This document shows, in pieces, positions 15,856 to 23,755 of a stretch of 37,533 nt of DNA. The translations under genes were made by a program, and so were the position numbers. The notes under the pieces were generated by a model. The model was given only the letters and a program-made list of their open reading frames with translations. It was not told the DNA's origin and searched no databases. Each line of letters begins with the position of its first letter. Position 1 is the stretch's first letter. The stretch lies in assembly GCA_945881915.1 (NCBI GenBank), contig CAMCVW010000034.1:1-37533 (forward strand), written 5' to 3'. Source of the DNA: Thermoflexus hugenholtzii JAD2 (GTDB lineage: Bacteria > Chloroflexota > Chloroflexia > Chloroflexales > Roseiflexaceae).

Positions 15856-16794
15856 ATGGCAGCGACACCATCGGTGGCTGAGGCAATCGCAGAGGTTGCG
15901 CAGAATACCAACAAAAAAACACGCACGCTGTGGGGCGATGCATGGCGTCGATTCAAGAAGCATCGATTGGCGATGTTTGGTTCAGTCGTCATCATCTTTT
16001 TGATTTTGACCGTGTTGATTGGCCCAAGTGTGTGGACCGTCAACCGCGATGATTTGGACTTTGCCTACACGATGAGTAACCCCATCGCACAACATCCTTT
16101 GGGCACCGATGAACTCGGTCGAGACATGTTGGCACGGGCGTTGTACGGCGGTCGGATTTCGTTGTCGGTCGGTGTCACTGCCATGATTATCGCAATCCTA
16201 CTGGGTTCGGTCATTGGCGCTGTATCGGGCTACTTGGGTGGGTATGTCGACGAAGGCCTGAGCTTCTTGACGAACCTGTTCCTGTCATTGCCGCAATTGC
16301 CACTGTTGCTGCTAACGGTGTATTTGTTCCGTGACTCGGTGACCAAGGTATTGGGACTCGAGTTCGGTATGTTTGTCATTGTGGTGACGATGGTCGGTGT
16401 TTTGGCGTGGATGTCGACGGCACGTATTGTGCGTGCGTCGTTCATCTCGTTGAAGCAAAAGGAATTCGTCGAAGCTGCGATATGTGTCGGCGTGAAGCGT
16501 TCGAACATCATGTTCAAGCACATTTTGCCCAATGCAATGAGCCCGATTATCGTGGCAGCCACGCTCGAAATAGGTAATGCCATTTTGAGTGAATCGACGC
16601 TGTCGTTCTTGGGTATCGGATTCCCGCCTGATACCCCAACATGGGGCCGTTTGGTAACCGACGGCAGCCAGTACTTGCAGGTTGCTCCGCACTTGCCGTT
16701 GATTCCCGCTGCGCTGATTTTCATCACGGTGTTGAGCATCAACTTCATGGGCGACGGTCTGCGCGATGCACTCGACCCACGATCACGCCTCTAG
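15856..16794 (+). CDS. ABC transporter permease, DppC/OppC type
   Basis: 312 residues. It has a cytoplasmic N-terminus with W..A.RRFKKHRLAMFGS before the first helix, then HPLGTDELGRDMLARALYGGRISL near residue 75, the OppC hallmark. The EAA-like loop (EFVEAAICVGVKRSNIMFKHILPNAMSP) is near residues 205-235. Further features are STLSFLGIGFPPDTPTWG and the end GDGLRDALDPRSRL. The gene follows the first permease by 27 bp. The two ATPase genes usual for this transporter are absent here and must lie elsewhere or be shared. Confidence 0.93.
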   Translation: MAATPSVAEAIAEVAQNTNKKTRTLWGDAWRRFKKHRLAMFGSVVIIFLILTVLIGPSVWTVNRDDLDFAYTMSNPIAQHPLGTDELGRDMLARALYGGRISLSVGVTAMIIAILLGSVIGAVSGYLGGYVDEGLSFLTNLFLSLPQLPLLLLTVYLFRDSVTKVLGLEFGMFVIVVTMVGVLAWMSTARIVRASFISLKQKEFVEAAICVGVKRSNIMFKHILPNAMSPIIVAATLEIGNAILSESTLSFLGIGFPPDTPTWGRLVTDGSQYLQVAPHLPLIPAALIFITVLSINFMGDGLRDALDPRSRL

Positions 16795-16801
16795 GAGTGT
16801 G

Positions 16802-17992
16802 ATGGACACACCACACAACATAACCATGATTGCACCCTTCGGCATCCGGCCGAAGGGTACGCTTTTGGCTCGCATGCTCCCCCTCGCCAAAGCATTGACG
16901 CGGGATGGACTGCGGGTTGTCATCGTCGCCCCACCCGTCCACAATCCGCAGGATGCCGGCACGCAGTGTGTATATGACGGCGTCACTGTGATCCACACCG
17001 CAAGCCCGAAGCTTCCCGGCCTGCTCGGCGAGCTCGAACAGGCCCGATTGTTGGTGCAGGCAGTCCTGCACGCCAATCCCAGTTGCATCTATCTCTTTAA
17101 ACCGAAGGGGCATGCGGGATTAGCGGCGCAGTGGGTGCATTGGTGGCACCCGTCCATTCCCTTGGTCATCGATTGCGATGATCGTGAGGGGACGGGCGGC
17201 TGGAACGACATATTGCCCTACCCGCCTGCGACCAAGTGGTTGTTTGATTGGCAAGAACGGACCATGCCGCGCCATGCGGATGCCGTCACCGTGGCGAGCC
17301 GGACGTTGCAGAGTTTGTGTTGGGCGGACGGCTGTAGTGGTGACCGGATTGTGTACGTGCCCAATGCCGCTGATCTGGCTGGCGTAGCGCCGCTGTTGAG
17401 TTCCAAAGACCCCTTCCGACTGGTTTTGTACACGCGGTTTTGGGAGTTTGACTGTGCAACGCTGATTCCGGTGCTGGCACAGGTGTGTGCTGCCGAGGAG
17501 CGTGTGCATGTGGATGTGATTGGCGCTGGCGAAAATGCCGAAGAGCAGACGTTTGCCCGCTTGATTGCAGAGGCAGGATTGACGCAGCGCGTGACGATGC
17601 ATGGCTGGTTGCACCCCGAAGCCATCGCGCCGCTGTTGCAACAGGCGTCGATTGCGTTGGTGCCGGTCGCAGATACGTTGATTAACCGCGCACGCTGCTC
17701 AGCCAAATTGCTGGAGTTATTGGGCGCAGGAATCGTGGTGGTGGGGCATGATGTGGGGGAGATGCGCACGTTTGTCACATCGGCTGTCAATGGCATTTTG
17801 GTGCCTGCAGGTGACACAGATGTCTATGCGGCTACGGTAGTAGGATGTATGCAGGACCATCACGTCCTCGCCGCAATGCAAGAAGCGGCAATAGCCAGCG
17901 CACGCACACATCACTGGGATGCCCGGGTTGCTCCGTGTCGCGCAGCCCTTCAATTGGCGACCGAGCATGCGTTGGAACGCACACGATTGTAG
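16802..17992 (+). CDS. Glycosyltransferase, GT4-like
   Basis: 396 residues from ATG 16802, which has AGGAG 4 nt upstream; the earlier in-frame ATG (16766) lies inside the permease gene and is rejected. The two-domain GT-B layout is visible. The N-terminal half begins ITMIAPFGIRPKGTLLARMLPLAKAL. The C-terminal half has FRLVLYTRFWEFD, VDVIGAGEN, VTMHGWLHPEAIAPLLQQASIALVPV and a C-terminal CSAKLLELLGAGIVVVGHDVGEM segment resembling the donor-nucleotide region of GT4. Sugar and acceptor are unknown. It starts 7 bp after the permease stop and is probably on the same mRNA, an unexpected partner for a peptide transporter. Confidence 0.85.
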   Translation: MDTPHNITMIAPFGIRPKGTLLARMLPLAKALTRDGLRVVIVAPPVHNPQDAGTQCVYDGVTVIHTASPKLPGLLGELEQARLLVQAVLHANPSCIYLFKPKGHAGLAAQWVHWWHPSIPLVIDCDDREGTGGWNDILPYPPATKWLFDWQERTMPRHADAVTVASRTLQSLCWADGCSGDRIVYVPNAADLAGVAPLLSSKDPFRLVLYTRFWEFDCATLIPVLAQVCAAEERVHVDVIGAGENAEEQTFARLIAEAGLTQRVTMHGWLHPEAIAPLLQQASIALVPVADTLINRARCSAKLLELLGAGIVVVGHDVGEMRTFVTSAVNGILVPAGDTDVYAATVVGCMQDHHVLAAMQEAAIASARTHHWDARVAPCRAALQLATEHALERTRL

Positions 17993-18019
17993 AGCCAGCG
18001 ACAATCCAGAAGCAAGCAG

Positions 18020-18045
18020 CGCAGGTGCCGCGGCGCCTGCGTTTT
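18020..18045 (+). terminator. Terminator after the glycosyltransferase gene
   Basis: CGCAGGTGC pairs with GCGCCTGCG (one G-T pair) around a CGCG loop, followed by four T. It lies between convergent genes. Confidence 0.7.
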
Positions 18046-18052
18046 CCCATGA

Positions 18053-18382
18053 CTACAACCCGATGACACGCAGACCGAGTGACAGCGCAATCAGGAAAGC
18101 CGCCACTGCAATGACGATATCGAGGATGTGTGCTTGGATGTCGAGGCGGGTGGGGGGCCCGTTGTGCTTCGTCTCGTAGCGGACGCCGCGCCAATATGTC
18201 ACTTTGCCGGGACGATTGGTGGCGAAGAGTGATTGATAGAGAACGGCGATTTGCGCGCCGGCGATTGCAGCGAACAGCACCGCGCGTATCATAACGGGTA
18301 TGCGCAGATATGCGGAGGCAATGAGCACGATGGCAAACGCGATCGGAATGTACCACTGGCGTGGCGGGAGTGTGAAGCGCAT
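18053..18382 (-). CDS. Small integral membrane protein, unknown family
   Basis: 109 residues with three probable membrane helices (about residues 9-25, 29-49 and 85-106) and a short polar loop (TNRPGKVTYWRGVRYETKHNG) between the second and third. AGAGG lies 5 nt before the ATG. It is transcribed away from the YdcF-like gene at 18436 and convergently with the glycosyltransferase. I recognise no family and can suggest no function beyond membrane insertion. Confidence 0.65.
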   Translation of the reverse strand: MRFTLPPRQWYIPIAFAIVLIASAYLRIPVMIRAVLFAAIAGAQIAVLYQSLFATNRPGKVTYWRGVRYETKHNGPPTRLDIQAHILDIVIAVAAFLIALSLGLRVIGL

Positions 18383-18403
18383 GGAGACCTCTTGTTGTAC
18401 CGG

Positions 18404-18409
18404 TATAAT
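18404..18409 (+). promoter_or_regulatory. Candidate -10 box for the YdcF-like gene
   Basis: TATAAT lies 26 bp before the ATG at 18436, in the 53-bp divergent space. No standard -35 is present at 17 bp, so the start site is uncertain. Confidence 0.45.
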
Positions 18410-18435
18410 GACGACATCATCATACGAGAAAAATC

Positions 18436-19068
18436 ATGAGTGACGCGAATTATTTGATTGCCCGACCCAAACAGCCGCTATTAGTGACCTTCATCCGGGC
18501 AGTGTTTTGGTTGGCATTGGTTGTCGTACTATACTTGGCCGGTGTTGTGGCGCTGGTGAAGGCGCAAAGCCAGATCGATCAGACGCAACCGGTCGATGCT
18601 GCTATCGTACTCGGTGCTGCGGTATGGGCTGGTTCACCGTCGCCGGTGTTGAGTGCACGACTGCAACACGCCCTGGATTTGTTTCAAAAAAAACAAGTGA
18701 ATTATATCATTGTGACCGGTGGGACGGGGACCGGAGATAACTTGTCCGAAGCGGAGGCGGGAGCGCGGTTTTTGACAGAAAATGGGGTGCCTGCGGCGAA
18801 TATTCTGTTGGAGCGTGAGGGTCGCTCGACCTTCCAGAGCCTCCAAGCAGCAGCGTCGTTGTCAGCTCCATTACGCCTCAAACGGGTGCTGTTGGTGAGT
18901 GACCCGTTCCATATGTTGCGGTCGCTCAAGATGGCCCAAGATTTGGGGTTTGAGGCATATGCATCGCCGACGCTCACTTCCCCGATATCGCGGCGACCCA
19001 TCGAAGAATGGCTCTATATGGTGCGTGAAGCGATTGCATATACGTCGTATGTGTTCAGCGGGCAGTGA
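18436..19068 (+). CDS. YdcF/SanA-like DUF218 membrane-anchored protein
   Basis: 210 residues. One N-terminal membrane helix (about residues 19-43) anchors a DUF218 domain with AIVLGAAVWAGSPSPVLSARLQHALDL, YIIVTGGTGTGDNLSEAEAGARFL, GVPAANILLEREGRSTFQSL and VLLVSDPFHMLRS. The last is the conserved S-x-x-xH-x-R-type motif. Relatives (YdcF, SanA, ElyC) are linked to envelope or peptidoglycan-precursor handling, but the biochemical reaction is not settled. The ribosome binding site is weak (GAGAA). Palindromic repeats follow the stop. Confidence 0.85.
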   Translation: MSDANYLIARPKQPLLVTFIRAVFWLALVVVLYLAGVVALVKAQSQIDQTQPVDAAIVLGAAVWAGSPSPVLSARLQHALDLFQKKQVNYIIVTGGTGTGDNLSEAEAGARFLTENGVPAANILLEREGRSTFQSLQAAASLSAPLRLKRVLLVSDPFHMLRSLKMAQDLGFEAYASPTLTSPISRRPIEEWLYMVREAIAYTSYVFSGQ

Positions 19069-19105
19069 CCCAAGCACCTACGTGCATGGGTCTAACGTTT
19101 CTATA

Positions 19106-19158
19106 GCGGGGCTTATTGCAATAAGCCCTGCTCGAAATATTCATGCAATAAGCCCCGC
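19106..19158. repeat. Palindromic element, GGGGCTTATTG family, copies 2 and 3
   Basis: The left arm GCGGGGCTTATTGCA can pair with the adjacent CAATAAGCCCTGC (one mismatch, ending 19131). Alternatively it pairs perfectly over 15 bp with TGCAATAAGCCCCGC at 19144-19158. It lies between convergent genes, where either hairpin could stop transcription. The same arms occur at 1067-1092. Confidence 0.8.
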
Positions 19159-19188
19159 ACGAAAAATACCTCACCCTGACGTCCTGAT

Positions 19189-20163
19189 TTATGGTGCCCG
19201 GAGTTGACGGGCATTGACCACGTGCTTGGGTTGCCCACCGGCGCAGACGCGGGCAATCTCGAGACCAGCGTAATGCTGGAGTCGCACCAGTGAATCCTCC
19301 GAGTACCACGCGATATGGCAGGTGATGATGCAGTTGTCGACGCCGCGGAGTGGATGGAGTGCCGGCATGGGCTCATGCTCGAGGACGTCGAGGGCTGCAC
19401 CGGCGATGCGATGCGACGTGAGCGCGTCGGCGAGGGCTTGGGCGTCGACGATACCGCCGCGGGCGGTGTTGACGATGTAGCTCGTGGGCTTCATTAGGGC
19501 CAAGCGCTCGGCGTTGATAAAGTGTTTGGTGTCGGCATTCAATGGCAGATGGATGCAAACGATGTCAGACTGGCTGAGCACTTCTTGCCAACCAGTCTGC
19601 GTAGCCTGGTGCTGTGCAAAGACCTCGGGGCTGAGGAACGGGTCGTAGGCCAGCACGCGCATGTTGAAAGCTTGGACGCGCTTGTTGACTTCGCGGGCGA
19701 TGTTCCCAAAACCGAGCAGCCCGACGGTTTTGTCGGCCAGACCCATGATGGGATGGAACAGGTTGTCGTTCCAAACCCCAGCGTTGACCGATGCCACGGT
19801 CTGCGGAATTTTGCGGACGATACCGAGCAGCATGGCGAGGGTATGATCGGCGACCTCTTGGACGCCGTAATCGGGGACATTGACGACCATCACGCCATGT
19901 TCGGTGGCAGCTGCCACATCCACGCTGTCATAGCCGACGCCATACCGTACCACCATTTTGAGGTTGGGGAGCGCGGCAAAGACCTCACGCGTCAACGGCG
20001 CGTATTGGTTGAGCAGTGCCTCGGCGTCGGCGCACTGCGCGATAACGTCCGCGGCGGTTTTGCACTGACGGACGGTGAATGTGCAGTCGTATGGAGCCAA
20101 GGCAGCGCGCTCGTAATCGTGGTGGGCATAGGTGGCGTCGGTGACGTAGACGGTGCGGATCAT
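19189..20163 (-). CDS. D-isomer-specific 2-hydroxyacid dehydrogenase, CtBP-like
   Basis: 324 residues. The NAD-binding domain has KTVGLLGFGNIAREVNKR near residue 145. The catalytic triad is visible as Arg in NTARGG, Glu in LEHEP and His in CHIAWYS, in the usual order. The VRYGVGYDSVD and VPDYGVQEVADHTLAMLLG segments and the C-terminal AWYSEDS resemble the CtBP/3-phosphoglycerate-dehydrogenase branch. There is no C-terminal ACT domain, so it is not a long SerA. The substrate cannot be decided. The gene starts 27 bp after the mfd stop and is the last of the co-directional group. Confidence 0.88.
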   Translation of the reverse strand: MIRTVYVTDATYAHHDYERAALAPYDCTFTVRQCKTAADVIAQCADAEALLNQYAPLTREVFAALPNLKMVVRYGVGYDSVDVAAATEHGVMVVNVPDYGVQEVADHTLAMLLGIVRKIPQTVASVNAGVWNDNLFHPIMGLADKTVGLLGFGNIAREVNKRVQAFNMRVLAYDPFLSPEVFAQHQATQTGWQEVLSQSDIVCIHLPLNADTKHFINAERLALMKPTSYIVNTARGGIVDAQALADALTSHRIAGAALDVLEHEPMPALHPLRGVDNCIITCHIAWYSEDSLVRLQHYAGLEIARVCAGGQPKHVVNARQLRAP

Positions 20164-20190
20164 GGCTTGTTCCTTCTGTGTGACGCTGGA

Positions 20191-23100
20191 TTATGCGGGA
20201 ATGGGTTGGAGACATTCGAGGACCGCGATGATGTGTTCGAGCCAGGCAGCCCCGGCTTGGTACCGTGCAATGCGGACGAATTGCGGACCGATTTTGATGT
20301 GGCGATCGCGGATAAAGCGCCGGCTCAGTCGATTGCGCAGTTCGTCGTGGCCATCGGGAAGTTTGATGATGAATTCTTGTTCGGTTGCAACCACTGACGG
20401 CACACCGGCTTGGAGTGCCAGCGTTTTGATGTGCAGCCAGGTGAGCAGGTGTTCGACCGGTTCGGGCGGTTTGCCGAAGCGGTCGCGTAACATGGCGCGT
20501 AATCCTTTGACGGCGACGATGGTCTGCGCCTCGGCCAAATGTTGGTAGGTCGACAAACGCACTTGATCGTCGGGTATGTAGTCGACGGGCAAGAAGGCGT
20601 TGAGAGGCAGGTCGACGGTGACCAGCGGGGTGACCAGCACTTTTTCGTCGACTTTGATGCGCTTGTGTGAGGTTGGTACCGCTTGGGCATCTTCGCTGGG
20701 TTGGGGTTGGGTATTGTCAAAGCGGAACTTCATGGCGCGCACGGCTTGTTCGAGCAGGCGCGAATAGAGGTCGAATCCAACGGCCGAGATGTGCCCGCTC
20801 TGTTCGGCGCCGAGGACGTTACCTGCCCCACGGATTTCGAGGTCGCGCATCGCGATGCGGAATCCTGCCCCCAATTCGGTTGCTTCTTGGATGGCCTGCA
20901 AACGCTGGTGCGCCTCGATGGTAAGCGGGACGCCAGGAGGCAAACAGAGGTAGCAGTAGGCACGCTGGGTGCTGCGGCCGACGCGCCCGCGCAATTGGTA
21001 CAGCTGGGCCAGGCCGTAGTACGGCGCATCGTCGATGATGATGGTGTTGGCGGACGAGACGTCGAGCCCGTTTTCGATAATGGTCGTACACACCAGCACG
21101 TTGGTTTTGCCGGTATAGAAGTCGAGCATGACGCGCTCGAGCTGATGCTCGGGCAACTGCCCGTGACCAATACCGATTCGTGCGCCGGGAACGAGACGAT
21201 GCAGTTGATCTGCGACGTGAAATATCGAATGCACACGGTTGTGGACGACATAGACCTGCCCGTCGCGCTCGAGTTCTCGTTCAATAGCCTCGCGGATTTG
21301 ACGATCGTTGCGTTGAATCAAGTAGGTTTTGACGGGCATGCGCTCTTCGGGCGGTGTCTCGATGACACTCAGGTCACGGATGCCGGCGAGCGACATGTGG
21401 AGCGTCCGCGGAATGGGCGTGGCGGTCAGGGTGAGCACGTCGACGCCGGTTTTGAGTTGCTTGAGGCGTTCTTTGTGTTTGACGCCAAAGCGTTGCTCTT
21501 CGTCGACGATGAGGAGCCCGAGGTCTTTGAATTGGATGTCGTTGGACAAAATCCGGTGCGTGCCGACCAGGATGTCGACCCTGCCGTTGCTCGTGGCTTC
21601 GAGGACGCCGCTCGACTCTTTGGCACTGCGAAAACGGGATATCAGGTCTACTTTGATGGGGAAGGCGGCCATGCGCCGACTGAATGTCTCGAAGTGTTGC
21701 TGCGCCAACACCGTGGTAGGGACGAGGACGGCGACTTGCTTGTGATCTTGGACCGCTTTGAATGCAGCGCGCAGGGCTACTTCGGTTTTGCCGAAGCCGA
21801 CGTCGCCGCAGACGAGGCGGTCCATGGGCTGATCTGATTCCATGTCGTGCTTGACATCGTTGATGGCTTTGAGCTGATCGACCGTCTCGTTATAGGGGAA
21901 GGCTGCTTCGAACTCGCGTTGCCAGTTATTGTCGGGTGCATAGTGAAAGCCCTTGGCGGTGCTCCGTTTTGCATAGATGGCCAGGAGTTCCTCGGTCAAA
22001 TCCTCGACGGATTTGCGGGCTTTGCGTTTGGCGCGTTCCCAGTCCTGGGAGCCGAGGCGGGTCAGCGTCGGCTCGGCATCGCCCGAACCGATATAGCGTG
22101 ACACACGATCGATTTGGTCGACGGGCACATAGAGTTTGTCGCCAGCGGCATAGCGCAGGTTGAGGTATTCGCGTTCGATGTGATCGATGGTGCGGCGAAT
22201 CATGCCGTCGTAGATGGCAATTCCGTGTTCGATGTGCACCACAAAATCGCCCACCTGCAGACCACGCAAAAACGCCGCTCGGTCTTGGGAGGAGCGGTCG
22301 TCGCGTTCGCTGCGCTTGGGTTTGCTGGCGCTGCGGCGTTGCGTCCAGCCGAAGATTTCTGCGTCGGAATAGACGCTGACGCCGAACGACGGTGACGTCC
22401 AGCCACTGTCGATGACGCCGTGCACGAGGTGCAAGTGTGTATCGGGGCCACTCGCTTCGAGGACCATCTCGTGCAGGCGGGCAGCCTGCGGGGTGACCAG
22501 GTAGACGTGTTGCCCGAGGGCCAGTCGTTTGACGACCTCGCTGATGAGCTCTTTGAGGCGCCCGCCGTATAAATCGACTGCGCGGAAGAAGTCATCCGGA
22601 ATTGATTCGATGACCGGCTCGAGCATCAACTCGGTGAATGGCAGATCACTGGTGGCGATGTGCATGACCTGAACGCGCTGCAAAATTGTCCGCCAGGGAT
22701 GGATGACGATGGGGTACCAGCCAGGGAGTTCGCCGCTTTCGACATGCTGGAGTCGACGTGTTTCGTGTTGCATGGCGTATTCGCTGGCAGCCTGCGCGAT
22801 GAGGACCGGTTCGCTGATGAGTAGCGGTGCGTGTGGCGGGAGGTAATCGAGCAAAGAGGCCATCTGCAGATCTGGCGCAAAGAGCGGTGCGATGAGGGCG
22901 CGTGCCTCGAACGGTTCGTCCAAAGCGAAGCGTTCGATGAGTTGCACCCATTCATGGCGTGCCTCGTCACGCAGGCCGCTCAGGTCCTGTGTACGCAACC
23001 ATTCGACCACCGCGTCGCGGCGGGCGTGGTGATATTCGTATGCCGGTCCGATGGTCAACGTTGATAATGTCTCGGTGCTGCGTTGCGTCAGCGGGTCGAA

Positions 23101-23727
23101 GCTGCGGATGGAGTCGATGTCGTCGCCGAAGAACTCGATGCGCACCGGTTGGGCTGCGCCGACCGGAAAAATGTCGATAATCCCGCCGCGCCGATTGACT
23201 TCCCCCGGTTCCGAGACTGCCGCGGTCAAGCGATAGCCAATCTGGGCACAGTGATGAATGAAGTTGAGCGGATCGAGCCTGCTATTGAGGACGACACTGA
23301 GGGTACTATTGGCGAGATCAACGGGGTTGATGGTGGGCTGCAACAGTGCACGGATAGAAGCCACCACAATTGCTGGTTCGTTGCGTTGTAATGCCAGCAA
23401 CGCTTTGATGCGCGCGGCAGTGCTCTCGGTGCTGGCCGACATGGGTTCGTACGGGATGGCGTCGTTGGCGACGAAGTGATAGGTCGGCCGCGAGGGAATC
23501 CACAAGCTCAGGTCTTCGCAGAGGCGAATTGCTTCGTCTGGATGGGCAACGACGACGACCATCGGGCGCGAGTCATGCAGAGCAAGTGCAGCAATCAGCG
23601 GCGCAAGTGCGGCTTTGCGTACCCCGGCGAGGTGCGTCTGACCATCCCCGCGCAGGGCTTCGCACAGCGAGACTATGGACGCACTATCGGCGATGCGGCT
23701 GGTGAGTTGCGCGAGTGTCTGCGACAT
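20191..23727 (-). CDS. mfd: Transcription-repair coupling factor Mfd, full length
   Basis: 1178 residues from ATG 23727, with AAAGGA 6 nt upstream. The frame extends to 23850, but that part overlaps the preceding gene and is unlike Mfd. Mfd removes RNA polymerase stalled at DNA lesions and recruits UvrA. Modules in order: UvrB-like region (GEVNRRGG at 175-182, RIEFFGDDIDSI); D3; the CarD-like RNA-polymerase-interaction domain (VVHIEHG, His501) ending LGSQDWERAKRKARK; a RecG-like motor with Walker A GFGKT (GKT 646-648), DEEQ at 742-745 and GRVGRSTQRAY; and the C-terminal TRCF domain. All expected modules are intact. It lies 28 bp after a shortened paralogue. Confidence 0.97.
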   Translation of the reverse strand: MSQTLAQLTSRIADSASIVSLCEALRGDGQTHLAGVRKAALAPLIAALALHDSRPMVVVVAHPDEAIRLCEDLSLWIPSRPTYHFVANDAIPYEPMSASTESTAARIKALLALQRNEPAIVVASIRALLQPTINPVDLANSTLSVVLNSRLDPLNFIHHCAQIGYRLTAAVSEPGEVNRRGGIIDIFPVGAAQPVRIEFFGDDIDSIRSFDPLTQRSTETLSTLTIGPAYEYHHARRDAVVEWLRTQDLSGLRDEARHEWVQLIERFALDEPFEARALIAPLFAPDLQMASLLDYLPPHAPLLISEPVLIAQAASEYAMQHETRRLQHVESGELPGWYPIVIHPWRTILQRVQVMHIATSDLPFTELMLEPVIESIPDDFFRAVDLYGGRLKELISEVVKRLALGQHVYLVTPQAARLHEMVLEASGPDTHLHLVHGVIDSGWTSPSFGVSVYSDAEIFGWTQRRSASKPKRSERDDRSSQDRAAFLRGLQVGDFVVHIEHGIAIYDGMIRRTIDHIEREYLNLRYAAGDKLYVPVDQIDRVSRYIGSGDAEPTLTRLGSQDWERAKRKARKSVEDLTEELLAIYAKRSTAKGFHYAPDNNWQREFEAAFPYNETVDQLKAINDVKHDMESDQPMDRLVCGDVGFGKTEVALRAAFKAVQDHKQVAVLVPTTVLAQQHFETFSRRMAAFPIKVDLISRFRSAKESSGVLEATSNGRVDILVGTHRILSNDIQFKDLGLLIVDEEQRFGVKHKERLKQLKTGVDVLTLTATPIPRTLHMSLAGIRDLSVIETPPEERMPVKTYLIQRNDRQIREAIERELERDGQVYVVHNRVHSIFHVADQLHRLVPGARIGIGHGQLPEHQLERVMLDFYTGKTNVLVCTTIIENGLDVSSANTIIIDDAPYYGLAQLYQLRGRVGRSTQRAYCYLCLPPGVPLTIEAHQRLQAIQEATELGAGFRIAMRDLEIRGAGNVLGAEQSGHISAVGFDLYSRLLEQAVRAMKFRFDNTQPQPSEDAQAVPTSHKRIKVDEKVLVTPLVTVDLPLNAFLPVDYIPDDQVRLSTYQHLAEAQTIVAVKGLRAMLRDRFGKPPEPVEHLLTWLHIKTLALQAGVPSVVATEQEFIIKLPDGHDELRNRLSRRFIRDRHIKIGPQFVRIARYQAGAAWLEHIIAVLECLQPIPA

Positions 23728-23755
23728 GCCAAATCCTTTGTACAGGGGCTGCGAC

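Noticed and set aside
20683-21837. 384-residue plus-strand frame opposite mfd
   Set aside because: Open because of GC-biased third positions; mfd on the other strand has all expected motifs.
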